Origin: Microbulbifer pacificus | Lineage (GTDB): Bacteria; Pseudomonadota; Gammaproteobacteria; Pseudomonadales; Cellvibrionaceae | Reading direction: 5' to 3' | Assembly: GCF_002959965.1 (NCBI RefSeq) | Contig: NZ_PREV01000026.1 | Location: 1,216,501 to 1,280,500, forward strand | Length of the DNA: 64,000 nt | Shown: in pieces, positions 17,157-26,504 of the stretch | How the letters are laid out: each line of letters opens with the position of its first letter | How positions within the stretch are numbered: the stretch's first letter is position 1 | The notes under the pieces: model-generated | Database searches by the model: none | What the model was told of the DNA's origin: nothing | Seen by the model: only the letters and a program-made list of their open reading frames with translations | Translations under genes and position numbers: made by a program

Positions 17157-19460
17157 ATGAAGACGGCGAGGAAAGCCACTTTGCTTGGATCACTGCGCAG
17201 TATCGTTCAGGAAGTCAACACCGCACGGGACCTGCCGTCGGTACTGGACATCATTGTCCGGCGGGTACGGGAGGTCATGCACACCAAGGTGTGTTCGGTA
17301 TATCTGCGCGACAAACAGTCCGGCAATTATGTGCTGATGGCCACCGAAGGCCTGAACCCGGATGCCGTGGGTCAGGTTCATCTGGCACCCGGCGAAGGCC
17401 TTGTAGGTAACGTGGCCACCCGCGAGGAGCCCATTAACCTGGAGCAGGCCGAAGCCCATCCCGCCTACCAGTATTTCCCCGCCACCGGGGAGGAGCGGTT
17501 CTCATCGTTCCTCGGCACCCCCATTATTCACCACCGCTCGGTACTTGGTGTATTGGTAGTACAGCAGTCCGAACGGCGCCGTTTCGACGAGGGCGAAGAG
17601 GCCTTCCTCGTCACGCTGTCAGCGCAGCTCGCCGGTGTCATCGCCCACGCAGAAGCTACCGGCGCCCTGGCCGGCATGGGCCAGCAGCGCAGTGAAACCA
17701 AATTCACCGGCCTCGCCGCCTCGCCCGGCGTCGCCATCGGCCGCGCCCACATCATTGCACCACCGGCCAATCTCGCCACCGTACCCTATGCCTGTACCAT
17801 GGATATCGACGCTGAACTGGCGCTGTTCCACCAGGCTCTGGGCGCGGCGCGCGATGAAATCCGCAATGTCGGCGAGCGCCTGAAAAACGATCTGAACAAA
17901 GAGGAGCGTGCGCTCTTCGATGCCTATATCAGCATGCTCGATGACAACTCGATCGCCGTCGAGGTGTGCGAGCGCATCCGCCAGCAGCTCACCGCCAGTC
18001 GCGCCTGGGCGGAAGTCATGCTGGAACACGTACGGCGCTTCGAGGCCATGTCCGATTCCTATTTCCGCGACCGCGCCGCCGACGTGCGGGATCTCGGTGC
18101 GCGGGTGCTGATGCATCTGCGCCAGCAGGAACAGAGCCAGCGCGACTATCCCGAAAACACCATTCTCATCGGCGAGGAGCTCACCGCGTCGGTACTCGCC
18201 GAAGTACCCCGGGAGAGACTCGCCGGGCTCGTGTCGGTCAAGGGTTCCGCCAATAGCCATGTGGCCATCATCGCCCGCGCCATGGGTGTACCCGCGGTCA
18301 TGGGCGCCCAGGAACTGCCGTGGGAGCAGGTGGATGGCGTGGATCTGGTGGTGGATGGTTACCGCGGTGAGCTGTACATTCACCCGGGCCCGGAGCTGAA
18401 GCGTCGCTATGACGCCATCGTCGAAGAGGAGCGCGAACTCGCGCGCAATCTGGACCACCTCGCCAAACTTCCCGGCGAAACCGCCGACGGCCACCGCGTG
18501 CGCATGTGGGTGAATACCGGACTGATGGCTGATGTTGTGCGCTCGCTGGAGCGTGGCGCCGAGGGTGTCGGCCTCTACCGCACTGAAGTGCCGTTCCTGC
18601 TGCGCGACCGCTTTCCGTCGGAAGAAGAACAGCGCGAGATCTACCGCGAGCAGTTGCAAGCATTCGCCCCGCGCCCGGTCACCATGCGCACCCTCGACAT
18701 TGGCGGTGACAAGGCGCTGGCCTACTTCCCCATCGAGGAAACCAACCCCTTCCTCGGCTGGCGCGGTATCCGCGTAACCCTGGACCACCCGGAAATCTTT
18801 CTGGGCCAGGTGCGCGCCATGATGAAAGCCAGCGTCGGCCTCGACAATCTGCGCATCATGCTGCCGATGATCAGCGGCGTGGGCGAACTGGAAGCCGCGC
18901 GCAAACTGGTGGACCGCGCCTATGACGAACTGTTGGACGAGGGCTACCAGATCCAGCGCCCGCCGCTGGGCATCATGGTGGAAGTACCTTCAGCGGTGTA
19001 TCAGGCCCGCGAGTTGGCCAAGCGTGTGGATTTCATGTCCGTGGGCAGCAACGATCTGACCCAGTACCTGCTGGCGGTGGACCGCAATAACAGCCGTGTG
19101 GCGAGTATCTATCACAGCTTCCACCCGGCGGTGCTGCAGGCTCTGCTGCAGGTAGTAACTGCGGGTCACGAGACCAGCACCAAGGTGGGGATCTGCGGCG
19201 AGCTCGCCGGTGATCCGGGCGGTGCACTGCTGCTGGTGGCGATGGGTTACGACGTGCTCTCCATGAACGCCACCAACCTGCCGCGAGTAAAGGCAGCGCT
19301 GCGCGAAGTGAACAAATCGGAGCTGGACCGGTTACTGCAACAGGTGCTGCTCATGGAGTCACCGGAGCAGATTGAAGAAAAGTTGCACGGCTATCTGCAG
19401 GATCTGGGGATCGGAGGGCTGGTGCAGCCCAAGCAGACCGAGCCCACTCCGAACAGCTGA
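17157..19460 (+). CDS. ptsP: Phosphoenolpyruvate-protein phosphotransferase PtsP (EI-Ntr)
   Basis: This 767-residue protein is the first enzyme of the nitrogen phosphotransferase chain, passing phosphate from PEP to NPr. A GAF domain (about 15-155) precedes the PEP-utiliser N-terminal domain. The phospho-histidine segment GSANSHVAIIARAMGVPAVM and the C-terminal PEP-binding barrel (VGSNDLTQYLLAVDRN) follow. An ATG 75 bases upstream would add a Gly/Ala/Arg-rich tail without family support, so the later ATG was preferred. It follows rppH by about 80 bases, a conserved pairing. Confidence 0.94.
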   Translation: MKTARKATLLGSLRSIVQEVNTARDLPSVLDIIVRRVREVMHTKVCSVYLRDKQSGNYVLMATEGLNPDAVGQVHLAPGEGLVGNVATREEPINLEQAEAHPAYQYFPATGEERFSSFLGTPIIHHRSVLGVLVVQQSERRRFDEGEEAFLVTLSAQLAGVIAHAEATGALAGMGQQRSETKFTGLAASPGVAIGRAHIIAPPANLATVPYACTMDIDAELALFHQALGAARDEIRNVGERLKNDLNKEERALFDAYISMLDDNSIAVEVCERIRQQLTASRAWAEVMLEHVRRFEAMSDSYFRDRAADVRDLGARVLMHLRQQEQSQRDYPENTILIGEELTASVLAEVPRERLAGLVSVKGSANSHVAIIARAMGVPAVMGAQELPWEQVDGVDLVVDGYRGELYIHPGPELKRRYDAIVEEERELARNLDHLAKLPGETADGHRVRMWVNTGLMADVVRSLERGAEGVGLYRTEVPFLLRDRFPSEEEQREIYREQLQAFAPRPVTMRTLDIGGDKALAYFPIEETNPFLGWRGIRVTLDHPEIFLGQVRAMMKASVGLDNLRIMLPMISGVGELEAARKLVDRAYDELLDEGYQIQRPPLGIMVEVPSAVYQARELAKRVDFMSVGSNDLTQYLLAVDRNNSRVASIYHSFHPAVLQALLQVVTAGHETSTKVGICGELAGDPGGALLLVAMGYDVLSMNATNLPRVKAALREVNKSELDRLLQQVLLMESPEQIEEKLHGYLQDLGIGGLVQPKQTEPTPNS

Positions 19461-19467
19461 CGTAAAC

Positions 19468-19497
19468 AAAAACGCCGGGCAATTGCCCGGCGTTTTC
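19468..19497. terminator. Bidirectional terminator between ptsP and gcvH
   Basis: A near-perfect palindrome, CGCCGGGCAA/TTGCCCGGCG, is flanked by an A-run on the left and TTTT on the right. It lies between convergent genes and suits both. Confidence 0.85.
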
Positions 19498-19517
19498 GAA
19501 TCCGCTCGAGAGGAAAA

Positions 19518-19907
19518 TCAGTCCTCTTCGCTCTCCGCTTTATACGCATCGGCGTCCAGCAGCTTGTCCAGCTCGCTCTCGTCGCTCGGCTTGATACGGA
19601 AGAACCAGCCATCGTCATAGGGGCTGGAGTTGACGGTTTCCGGCGCATCGGCCAGCTCTTCGTTGACGGCAACTACTTCACCGGAGATAGGCGAGTAGAT
19701 ATCGCTGGCAGCTTTCACAGATTCCACCACACCCGCCTCTTCCCCGGCAGACAGGGTCTGACCCACTTCCGGAGTTTCCACATACACCACATCACCCAGT
19801 GCATCCTGGGCGTGGTCGCTGATGCCGACGGTCACGGTGCCGTCTTCTTCCAGACGCGCCCACTCGTGGCTGGAGGCATATTTCAGTTCGCTGCGAATCT
19901 CGCTCAT
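19518..19907 (-). CDS. gcvH: Glycine cleavage system H protein
   Basis: GcvH carries the lipoyl arm that shuttles the aminomethyl group between the P, T and L proteins. The 129-residue product has family length and the lipoylation site in VESVKAAS (Lys65). It lies 82 bases downstream of gcvT on the same strand. No gcvP is present in this window, so the decarboxylase must be encoded elsewhere. Confidence 0.96.
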   Translation of the reverse strand: MSEIRSELKYASSHEWARLEEDGTVTVGISDHAQDALGDVVYVETPEVGQTLSAGEEAGVVESVKAASDIYSPISGEVVAVNEELADAPETVNSSPYDDGWFFRIKPSDESELDKLLDADAYKAESEED

Positions 19908-19989
19908 GGGCTATTCCCTCAAAAAATTGGCTCTAATAAAGCGGCTAAACAGTGTATTCAGTCTTTCGCGTGGCGAGCGGCAACGCCGC

Positions 19990-21078
19990 TCACACCAGTG
20001 ATTTGCCGTTGCGCACAAAACTCGGTTTCACCACACGCACCGGGATCAGTTTGTTGCGGATTTCAACCTGCGCCGTGTCGCCCACGCTCACCGGCACCCG
20101 GGCCATGGCAATGGAGTAGCCCAGGGTGGGGGAGAATGTACCGCTGGTGATGATACCGCGGGTTTCGGTACCGTCCACCACAACCTGTTGTCCCGCGCGC
20201 AGAACGCCGCGCTCTTCCAGCACCAGGCCCACCAGTTTGTTGGCGACACCCGCGGTCTTTTCCCGCTCCAGCGCATCGCGACCAATGAACTTGCGTTCCG
20301 CCGGCTCCCAGGCAATGGTCCAGGCCATATTCGCTTCAAGCGGAGAGGTATCGTCATCCATCTCGTGGCCATAGAGGTTCATGCCCGCCTCCAGACGCAG
20401 GGTATCGCGCGCGCCGAGACCGCAGGGGGCAACGCCAGCGTCCGCCAGGGCCTGCCAGAAACCGGGGGCATCCTCGTTGTTGAGCATGATTTCCAGGCCA
20501 TCTTCGCCGGTGTAGCCGGTGCGCGCCACAAACCAGTCACCGCGGGCGACACTGCTGAACACCTTGAGACCGTCGAGGGCCGAAGCCCAGTCGATACCGA
20601 GAACGTCTTTCACTTTGGCAATGGCCTGCGGTCCCTGGATGGCAATCATGGCCAGATGTGGGCGCTCGGTAAGGGTGACGTCAAACGCTTTAGCCTGCTC
20701 GCTCATCCAAGCCAGATCTTTCTCGCGGGTCGCGCAATTCACCACCACGCGGTAACCGGGGTCACGCAGGTAAACGATCAGATCATCCACCACACCGCCT
20801 TTTTCATTCAGCATGCCGGTGTAGAGCGCCTTGCCGGGATTGCCGTCGAGTTTGGCCACGTCATTGGCGACGAGCGTGCGCAGGTAATCGCGTGCGCCGG
20901 CACCATCCACATCGACGACAGTCATGTGGGAAACATCGAACATACCCGCGTCTTTGCGCACCTTGTGGTGTTCTTCCAGCTGTGAGCCGTAGTGCAGCGG
21001 CATATCCCAGCCACCGAAGTCCACCATTTTGCCGCCCATGGCGACATGGGCATCGTAAAGCGCGGTTCTATTTCCCAT
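19990..21078 (-). CDS. gcvT: Aminomethyltransferase (glycine cleavage T protein)
   Basis: GcvT transfers the methylene group from the H-protein lipoyl arm to tetrahydrofolate, releasing ammonia. The chosen start [18 protein letters not shown] matches the family N-terminus, gives 362 residues and has AGGGG about a dozen bases upstream. The open frame extends 67 codons further upstream but without family character. GCV_T motifs are visible as [15 protein letters not shown] and [14 protein letters not shown]. It heads the gcvT-gcvH pair. Confidence 0.95.
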   Translation of the reverse strand: MGNRTALYDAHVAMGGKMVDFGGWDMPLHYGSQLEEHHKVRKDAGMFDVSHMTVVDVDGAGARDYLRTLVANDVAKLDGNPGKALYTGMLNEKGGVVDDLIVYLRDPGYRVVVNCATREKDLAWMSEQAKAFDVTLTERPHLAMIAIQGPQAIAKVKDVLGIDWASALDGLKVFSSVARGDWFVARTGYTGEDGLEIMLNNEDAPGFWQALADAGVAPCGLGARDTLRLEAGMNLYGHEMDDDTSPLEANMAWTIAWEPAERKFIGRDALEREKTAGVANKLVGLVLEERGVLRAGQQVVVDGTETRGIITSGTFSPTLGYSIAMARVPVSVGDTAQVEIRNKLIPVRVVKPSFVRNGKSLV

Positions 21079-21437
21079 TCTGTGCTGAATCCCCTGTCGT
21101 GAAATCAAGATGGCGGCCCGGGAGCCCGGCCCGCCAACAAAGCCGCGTATTCTACCGGCGCCGCACCGATGGACGCCAGATGCCAAACCTCTGCAAAGAC
21201 TAGCAGCCGCAGTGAAAAATATTACCCGCAGCCCGCGGTGGAGCAGCCTTTGTGCCCTCATTGCCGCAGTATGTCGCATAACCCACCAGCGCTAGTACGG
21301 CGACGCCTCTCGGGCGCCGCGCGCCCCCGCTATATGGATATAGGAAAAAATAACTTTTGGTACCCATGCGATTGCAGTAGTTTTAGCCGTCATTCGATAA
21401 CGACATTCACACTCAAATCACCTCGAACACACGCGCT
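21079..21437. other. Divergent intergenic region, gcvT and SLC13 transporter
   Basis: This 359-base region must hold both promoters. The half near the transporter has an AT-rich segment (21332-21360) with TATATGGATATAGG. Glycine riboswitches often precede gcvT, but I could not find the paired conserved aptamer core on the minus strand here. No gene was recognised. Confidence 0.4.
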
Positions 21438-23216
21438 ATGGACTGGTCTGGCTGGTTTTCCCTGTTTCTCGTCTTCGCCGTACTGGCCACGCTGATATTC
21501 ACCCGTATCCAGGCTTACCTGGTGATGATGGCGGCGCTCACCCTGCTGAGCGTCACCGGCATCCTCACTCCCGACGAGGCGCTGTCCGGCTTCGGTAACA
21601 GTGGCCTGATCACGGTTGCCGCCATGTTCGTGGTGGCCACCGGCATCCACGCCTCGGGCGGTATCGACATGATGGTGAAGCATCTGCTGGGACGCCCGAA
21701 GACTGCCCGCGGCGCCATGCTGCGGGTATTCGCGCCGGTGGTGGCGCTGTCCGGCTACCTCAACAACACCCCGGTAGTCGCCACCATGATCCCGGCACTG
21801 AACGCCTGGGCCAAACGCATCGACATTGCCCCCTCCAAACTGATGATCCCGCTCAGTTACGGCGCGATCCTCGGCGGCACGTTAACCCTGATCGGCACCA
21901 GTACCAACCTGGTGGTCAATGGCCAGTACCAGGCTATCACCGGCAATGAGGGCTTTTCCCTGTTCTCCATCGCCGCGGTTGGGCTGCCGGCGGCGCTGAT
22001 CGGCGTGGCGTTCATGCTGATTTTTTTCCCCCGCTGGCTGCCAGACCGGCGCGAGAAAAAGCCCTTCGGCAACCTGCGGGAATTCACTCTGGAAGTGGCG
22101 GTGGACAACAGCGGCCCCCTCGTCGGTCAGACCGTGGAAGATGCGGGCCTGCGGGGCCTGCGCCGGGTCTACCTGGTGGAGATCGAGCGCGGCGACCGGG
22201 TCATCGCGCCGGTGCGCTCCGATGAAAAGCTGCGCGGCGGTGATCGCCTGGTCTTCGCCGGCGATACCGAGGCCATATCCGACCTGCTGCGCATGCGCGG
22301 TATCGTACCCTCGGATCACGACGGCGAAGCCACGCTGAAAACAGGCACGGAAGAGCGGCGCCTGGTGGAAGTCGTCGTGTCCCCCCACTGTGAAGTGATT
22401 GGCAGCAGCATCAGAGACGCCCAGTTCCGCAAACGTTACGGCGCCGCGGTGCTGGCGGTGGCACGGGAAGGCCAGCGGGTGCCGGGCAACCTCGGCAGTA
22501 TCAAACTGAAAGCGGGTGATTCGCTGTTGCTGGAGGCGCGCCCGGGTTTCGTCCTGCGCCAGCGCTACAGTAAGGACTTCCTGCTGATCAACGACCTGGA
22601 TGCGGAGAGCCCGCGCCACGAAAAAGGCCTCACCGCCTGGCTGATCCTGATCGCCATCGTGCTCGCCGCCGGCGCAGGTGCGATCAGCATGCTGAACGCG
22701 TCCCTGCTGGGCGCCGGCGCCATGTTGATCTTCCGCTGTTGTTCGGTGAACCAGGCACAGAAGAGTCTTGATCTGCCGGTGATCATCACCATCGCCGCCT
22801 CTTTCGCCCTCGGTGTGGCACTGCAGAAAACCGGTGTTGCCGGGGCAATCGCGGAAACCGTCATTTCCCTGTCCCAAGGGCATCCGTGGCTGATGCTGAT
22901 TCTTGTGTACCTGTGTGTTTCCACGCTCACGGAGATGGTCACCAACAACGCCGCCGCCATCATCATGGTGCCGATTGTGTTACAGATGACCGCCAGCGCC
23001 GGACTGAATCCGGAGCCATTCATGTTTGCCATCATGATGGGCGCTTCCGCGAGCTTCGCCACCCCGCTGGGATACCAGACCAACCTGATGGTCTACGGTC
23101 CCGGCGGCTACCAGTTCTCGGACTACCTCAAAGTGGGCCTACCCATGAACCTGCTGGTGGGTGTGGTGACCATCACTATCCTGCTTACCGGCTGGGATCT
23201 GGCCGCGGCCACATAA
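21438..23216 (+). CDS. SLC13/DASS-type permease with two TrkA-C domains
   Basis: This 592-residue membrane protein belongs to the divalent anion:Na+ symporter group. Hydrophobic helices fill residues 1-200 and 395-590, and two soluble TrkA-C (RCK-C) domains lie between (about 210-280 and 300-385). Loop motifs such as GGTLTLIGTSTNLVVNG and TNNAAAIIMVP match the ion-transporter halves. Proteins of this layout are usually annotated as sulfate or anion transporters, but the substrate is not determined. The ribosome site before the ATG is weak. Confidence 0.88.
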   Translation: MDWSGWFSLFLVFAVLATLIFTRIQAYLVMMAALTLLSVTGILTPDEALSGFGNSGLITVAAMFVVATGIHASGGIDMMVKHLLGRPKTARGAMLRVFAPVVALSGYLNNTPVVATMIPALNAWAKRIDIAPSKLMIPLSYGAILGGTLTLIGTSTNLVVNGQYQAITGNEGFSLFSIAAVGLPAALIGVAFMLIFFPRWLPDRREKKPFGNLREFTLEVAVDNSGPLVGQTVEDAGLRGLRRVYLVEIERGDRVIAPVRSDEKLRGGDRLVFAGDTEAISDLLRMRGIVPSDHDGEATLKTGTEERRLVEVVVSPHCEVIGSSIRDAQFRKRYGAAVLAVAREGQRVPGNLGSIKLKAGDSLLLEARPGFVLRQRYSKDFLLINDLDAESPRHEKGLTAWLILIAIVLAAGAGAISMLNASLLGAGAMLIFRCCSVNQAQKSLDLPVIITIAASFALGVALQKTGVAGAIAETVISLSQGHPWLMLILVYLCVSTLTEMVTNNAAAIIMVPIVLQMTASAGLNPEPFMFAIMMGASASFATPLGYQTNLMVYGPGGYQFSDYLKVGLPMNLLVGVVTITILLTGWDLAAAT

Positions 23217-23311
23217 ACCGGAGCGTTTTTTTTGCTGGCGCGGTGGGTGAAGCGGCTGTATAAATAGCGACCGATTCAACCCGCCGCCCCGGCCCTTCCC
23301 GGAATACCCGC

Positions 23312-24019
23312 TTGAACGCTGTCTCCACTCCCTCTGTCTCCGCTGACGCAGCTCTTTCGCCTGTGGACGATATCTGGCGCCGCGGTCCCGATGGCGACGA
23401 TCCCCTCGATCGCATTGCCGCCGCCCTGCGCGAAACCGGTTATATCATCCTGCCGGCGCCCCTGCCGCCTGCGTTGCTCGGCGCGCTACTGCGGCACTTC
23501 CGCTCGATCGACCGTGCCCGCTTCCAGGCCGCAGGTATCGGTCGCGACCAGGAGCACCAGCAGAACCAGTTTGTGCGCACCGATGAGATTTTCTGGCTGG
23601 ATAAATCCAATCCGGCAGTATCGGCCTACCTGCACTGGGCGGAGACTTTACGCCTGGGGTTGAACCGTCGCTTGTTCCTGGGCCTGTTCGATTACGAATG
23701 CCACTACGCGCGCTACGATCGCGGCAGCTATTACAAAAAGCATATGGATGCATTCAAGGGCAGCACCAACCGCATTGTCAGTACCGTGCTGTACCTGACA
23801 CCGAACTGGCAACCGCAGGATGGTGGCGAGTTGCAAATCTATGCTCCCGAGAGCGACACGGTGATCGAGAAGGTGGCGCCGCGGTTCGGGCAGATGGTGA
23901 TTTTCCTCTCGGAGGAATTCCCCCACGAGGTACTGACGAGCAACCGGCCGCGCTATAGCGTCACCGGCTGGTTTCGGGTGAACAACAGCCTCGGTGAGAC
24001 TATCGATCCGGCCCGTTAA
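23312..24019 (+). CDS. 2OG-Fe(II) oxygenase (prolyl 4-hydroxylase-like)
   Basis: The 235-residue protein has the iron facial triad His144, Asp146 (KKHMDAFKG) and His205 (FPHEV), plus Arg214 in NRPRYSVTGWF to bind 2-oxoglutarate. That is the SM-20/prolyl-4-hydroxylase pattern. The substrate is unknown; bacterial homologues hydroxylate EF-Tu or ribosomal proteins in some cases. No ATG is in frame at the N-terminus, so TTG at 23312 is taken, with GTG 17 codons later as an alternative. Confidence 0.87.
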   Translation: MNAVSTPSVSADAALSPVDDIWRRGPDGDDPLDRIAAALRETGYIILPAPLPPALLGALLRHFRSIDRARFQAAGIGRDQEHQQNQFVRTDEIFWLDKSNPAVSAYLHWAETLRLGLNRRLFLGLFDYECHYARYDRGSYYKKHMDAFKGSTNRIVSTVLYLTPNWQPQDGGELQIYAPESDTVIEKVAPRFGQMVIFLSEEFPHEVLTSNRPRYSVTGWFRVNNSLGETIDPAR

Positions 24020-24048
24020 GGGCCGGCCCGAAAATTTAAAAAAATCGT

Positions 24049-24615
24049 TTAGTGAACCGCCGCCACCGCGCGCAGCAGTTCGGCGAAATTCTCCGGTCTG
24101 TCGATGGGGTACTCCATGTGCAGGCGCGCGGTCACGTCTTCCGCACTGATCACCCCGCGTACATGGTGATTGTCCACATCCACCACCAGACAGTGGCGCT
24201 GACCGCCGCGACGCATGGTTTCCAGCACATCACGGATCGAGGCGCGGCGCAGTTGCTGGTAGCTCAACTGCTGCAGGCGGTTGCGGCGACGCATCAAGTC
24301 ACCCACCGTCAGGTCTCCGCGATTCTGCCCCGCCGCCACACACTGCATTACGCGCTGATAGGAAACATCGTCCGCGGTGAGCAGGCCGATAAAATCCCCG
24401 CGATGATCCATCACCAGCACCCAGGAAAGATGGCCGGTGCGCAGCACCTGCGCGGCGTCCAGTGCAGACATGGAGGCCGTCAGTACCGCCGGGTGGTGTT
24501 TTTTGAAATCGGTAACAAATTTGAGCGCCGGGGAATCCAGAGTGAGTTCGTGAAATTCCTCCGGGAAAACCAGTTTGTCCGCGTCTTCCAGCGGAATCAG
24601 ATCCAGTTTTTTCAT
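24049..24615 (-). CDS. CBS-domain pair protein
   Basis: The 188-residue product starts at the ATG giving MKKLDLIPLEDADK, with GAGA upstream. A short N-terminal segment precedes two CBS motifs (about 55-110 and 118-180), for example HLSWVLVMDHRGDFIGLLTA and HCLVVDVDNHHVRGVISAED. CBS pairs bind adenine nucleotides and regulate partner proteins. It stands alone, with no enzymatic domain. It converges with the oxygenase gene. Confidence 0.85.
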   Translation of the reverse strand: MKKLDLIPLEDADKLVFPEEFHELTLDSPALKFVTDFKKHHPAVLTASMSALDAAQVLRTGHLSWVLVMDHRGDFIGLLTADDVSYQRVMQCVAAGQNRGDLTVGDLMRRRNRLQQLSYQQLRRASIRDVLETMRRGGQRHCLVVDVDNHHVRGVISAEDVTARLHMEYPIDRPENFAELLRAVAAVH

Positions 24616-24784
24616 AACAACAATTCTCTTCGGTTTTCGGGCGCAAACTGCCGCCATCGGAAGAAAGCGGAAACTCCCGTGCGTATGCAGCCCGATGATT
24701 CTGTTGGCGTCGGCGGCAAAGCAGTGCTTTCAGTTCGAAAGCAGAAGCACCGACACCCTTCGATAACACAGTCAGGAAAGAAAG

Positions 24785-25075
24785 TTATTGCCGGGCAGGT
24801 GGCCCGCGGATGGTGTGCGCGGCGCGAGCCGCGGAGGAGTGAAAGGCGACAGGGGCAGAATCCGGAACAACCGCCGCGGCCACGACAATGTGGGGTTGCG
24901 ATGGAAGCGCGGCATGCGAGTCTTCAGTCTCGTCCTGCTGTTGCTGACTGCCATTTTGCAGCAGTACACGCACTACCTTGTCTTCGGAATCCAGCTGCAC
25001 TGCCTGTGACTCCGCGCGGCCTTCGGCGCAGAGCAGCATGGATTGCAGCAATATCAGCAGGATTCCAAAACGCAC
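24785..25075 (-). CDS. Small predicted exported protein (uncertain)
   Basis: A GTG start preceded by GGTGAGC opens a 96-codon frame with a credible signal peptide (MRFGILLILLQSMLLCAEG, cleavage near Ala-Glu-Ser). The mature part holds a run of four Gln and an Ala/Pro-rich tail. No family is recognised. It sits between the CBS gene and the CNNM-type gene, where no other gene fits. It could be a chance frame, since GC-rich DNA gives many. Confidence 0.4.
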   Translation of the reverse strand: MRFGILLILLQSMLLCAEGRAESQAVQLDSEDKVVRVLLQNGSQQQQDETEDSHAALPSQPHIVVAAAVVPDSAPVAFHSSAARAAHTIRGPPARQ

Positions 25076-25247
25076 GTTACATGCTCACCGTAAATCGTTG
25101 TAGTGGTGGGGTTGTTATCCGCCCGATGAGACCATTTTTCAAGGGGCTTGCGGTGAACCGTTGATATTTTCCGGTTTGGTGGCGGGGGAAATCCGGTTGT
25201 ACCGATGACGCCATCGACAACTGAGACCCGAGATCCGCGCCAGGGTT

Positions 25248-26480
25248 CTAATTTTTTTCTCGATTGTCCGTGGATTTTTTTGCAGCCGATGCGTCACCGT
25301 CGTCCGATGGGGAATCCTGTTCCCCGGCTGATTCGTCGCCCGCGGCCTCGCCCTCATGCAGCTGTCGATGGATTTCTTCCCGCAATTTATCCTGTGGCTC
25401 AGGCCCTTCCTGTTCCCGCTGCGCCGCCTCATCCACCCGCAGGCCGTGGCGTTTGGCGCGCAAACGCCACAGGCGCTTGGCGAGTTCCTGACGATCGGGG
25501 GTCTTGTCTGCCTCATCTACGATTTCTTCACCGAGCAGGGTTTCGAGGATGTCCTCAAGTGTCACCAGACCTTCGAGGCCACCATACTCATCCACCACAG
25601 CGCTGATCTGCACCCGCCGCGTCAACATTTTGTGAAAAGCCTGATAAATCGCGGCAGTTTCCGGGAGCATCAGCAGATCCCGGTGCAGCTCACGCAACTG
25701 GCCATCGCGCTCACCGCGGCAATAGGCCTGCAACAAGTCCTGCTTCAACACAAAACCCACCACCAGATCCGGATCGCCCTGCTCAAAAATGGGGATACGT
25801 GAAAAGCGGCTTTTCTCCACCGCTTCATAGGCCTCGGCTAGCGTCATGTCCTGGGGCAGGGAAAACACCACCGTACGCGGCGTCATTACCTCCCGTACCG
25901 AGTGATCGCGCAGGGTAAAAAACAGGTTGTGCAGAATACTGGATTCATGGCGCTCGAGCTGTCCTTCCGCTTCACCAAGCTCGGCCATCACCGCAAACTC
26001 CTCGCGACTGAACCCGGTCATCACCGGGCCGCGGGCAAGTCCGCGTGTGAGCCATTCCGACAGCCAGACGAACGGTTTCAGCACTATGACCAGGTAACGC
26101 ACGATATAAGCACACGCCGGAGCCAGTTGTCGCCAATACAGTGCTCCCAGAGTTTTGGGGATAATCTCCGAAAATACCAGGATCAGCAGCGTCAGGATGG
26201 CGGACGCGATACCGAGATAATGACTGCCGAACACCGCCGCAGCCTGCGCGCCGGCGCCGGCCGCGCCCACGGTATGGGCAACAGTATTGAGGGTAAGGAT
26301 CGCGGCGAGCGGTGCATTGATATCGTCTTTCAACTGCTGCAGCAGACGCCCGGATTTTTTACCATCCCGCTGCAACAGCGAAATATATGGGCGGGTCACG
26401 CTCAGAATCACCGACTCCGCGATGGAACAGAGAAACGAAAATCCGAGCGCAATGAATACGTATACGATCAGTAGCAGCAT
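25248..26480 (-). CDS. CNNM/HlyC-CorC family membrane protein (DUF21 + CBS pair)
   Basis: The 410-residue protein has a DUF21/CNNM membrane domain (about 1-190, four hydrophobic segments) followed by a CBS pair (about 205-320, VREVMTPRTVVFSLP and EYGGLEGLVTLEDILETL). The family is linked to Mg2+ or Co2+ export or resistance. The usual C-terminal CorC/HlyC domain is replaced by a roughly 65-residue charged tail rich in Glu, Asp and Gln. It starts 24 bases after the rhomboid gene, so the two are probably cotranscribed. Confidence 0.9.
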   Translation of the reverse strand: MLLLIVYVFIALGFSFLCSIAESVILSVTRPYISLLQRDGKKSGRLLQQLKDDINAPLAAILTLNTVAHTVGAAGAGAQAAAVFGSHYLGIASAILTLLILVFSEIIPKTLGALYWRQLAPACAYIVRYLVIVLKPFVWLSEWLTRGLARGPVMTGFSREEFAVMAELGEAEGQLERHESSILHNLFFTLRDHSVREVMTPRTVVFSLPQDMTLAEAYEAVEKSRFSRIPIFEQGDPDLVVGFVLKQDLLQAYCRGERDGQLRELHRDLLMLPETAAIYQAFHKMLTRRVQISAVVDEYGGLEGLVTLEDILETLLGEEIVDEADKTPDRQELAKRLWRLRAKRHGLRVDEAAQREQEGPEPQDKLREEIHRQLHEGEAAGDESAGEQDSPSDDGDASAAKKSTDNREKN

Positions 26481-26504
26481 GACAAATCAGAATGTTCTAC
26501 GAGT

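Noticed and set aside
21079..21437. Glycine riboswitch upstream of gcvT
   Set aside because: Such riboswitches are common there, but the paired conserved aptamer core could not be found in the minus-strand leader by eye. A covariance search (RF00504) would settle it.
24008..24026. CCGGCCC/GGGCCGG hairpin at the end of the 2OG-oxygenase gene
   Set aside because: It includes the stop codon and is followed by mixed A/T sequence without a clean T-run. Too weak to list as a terminator.
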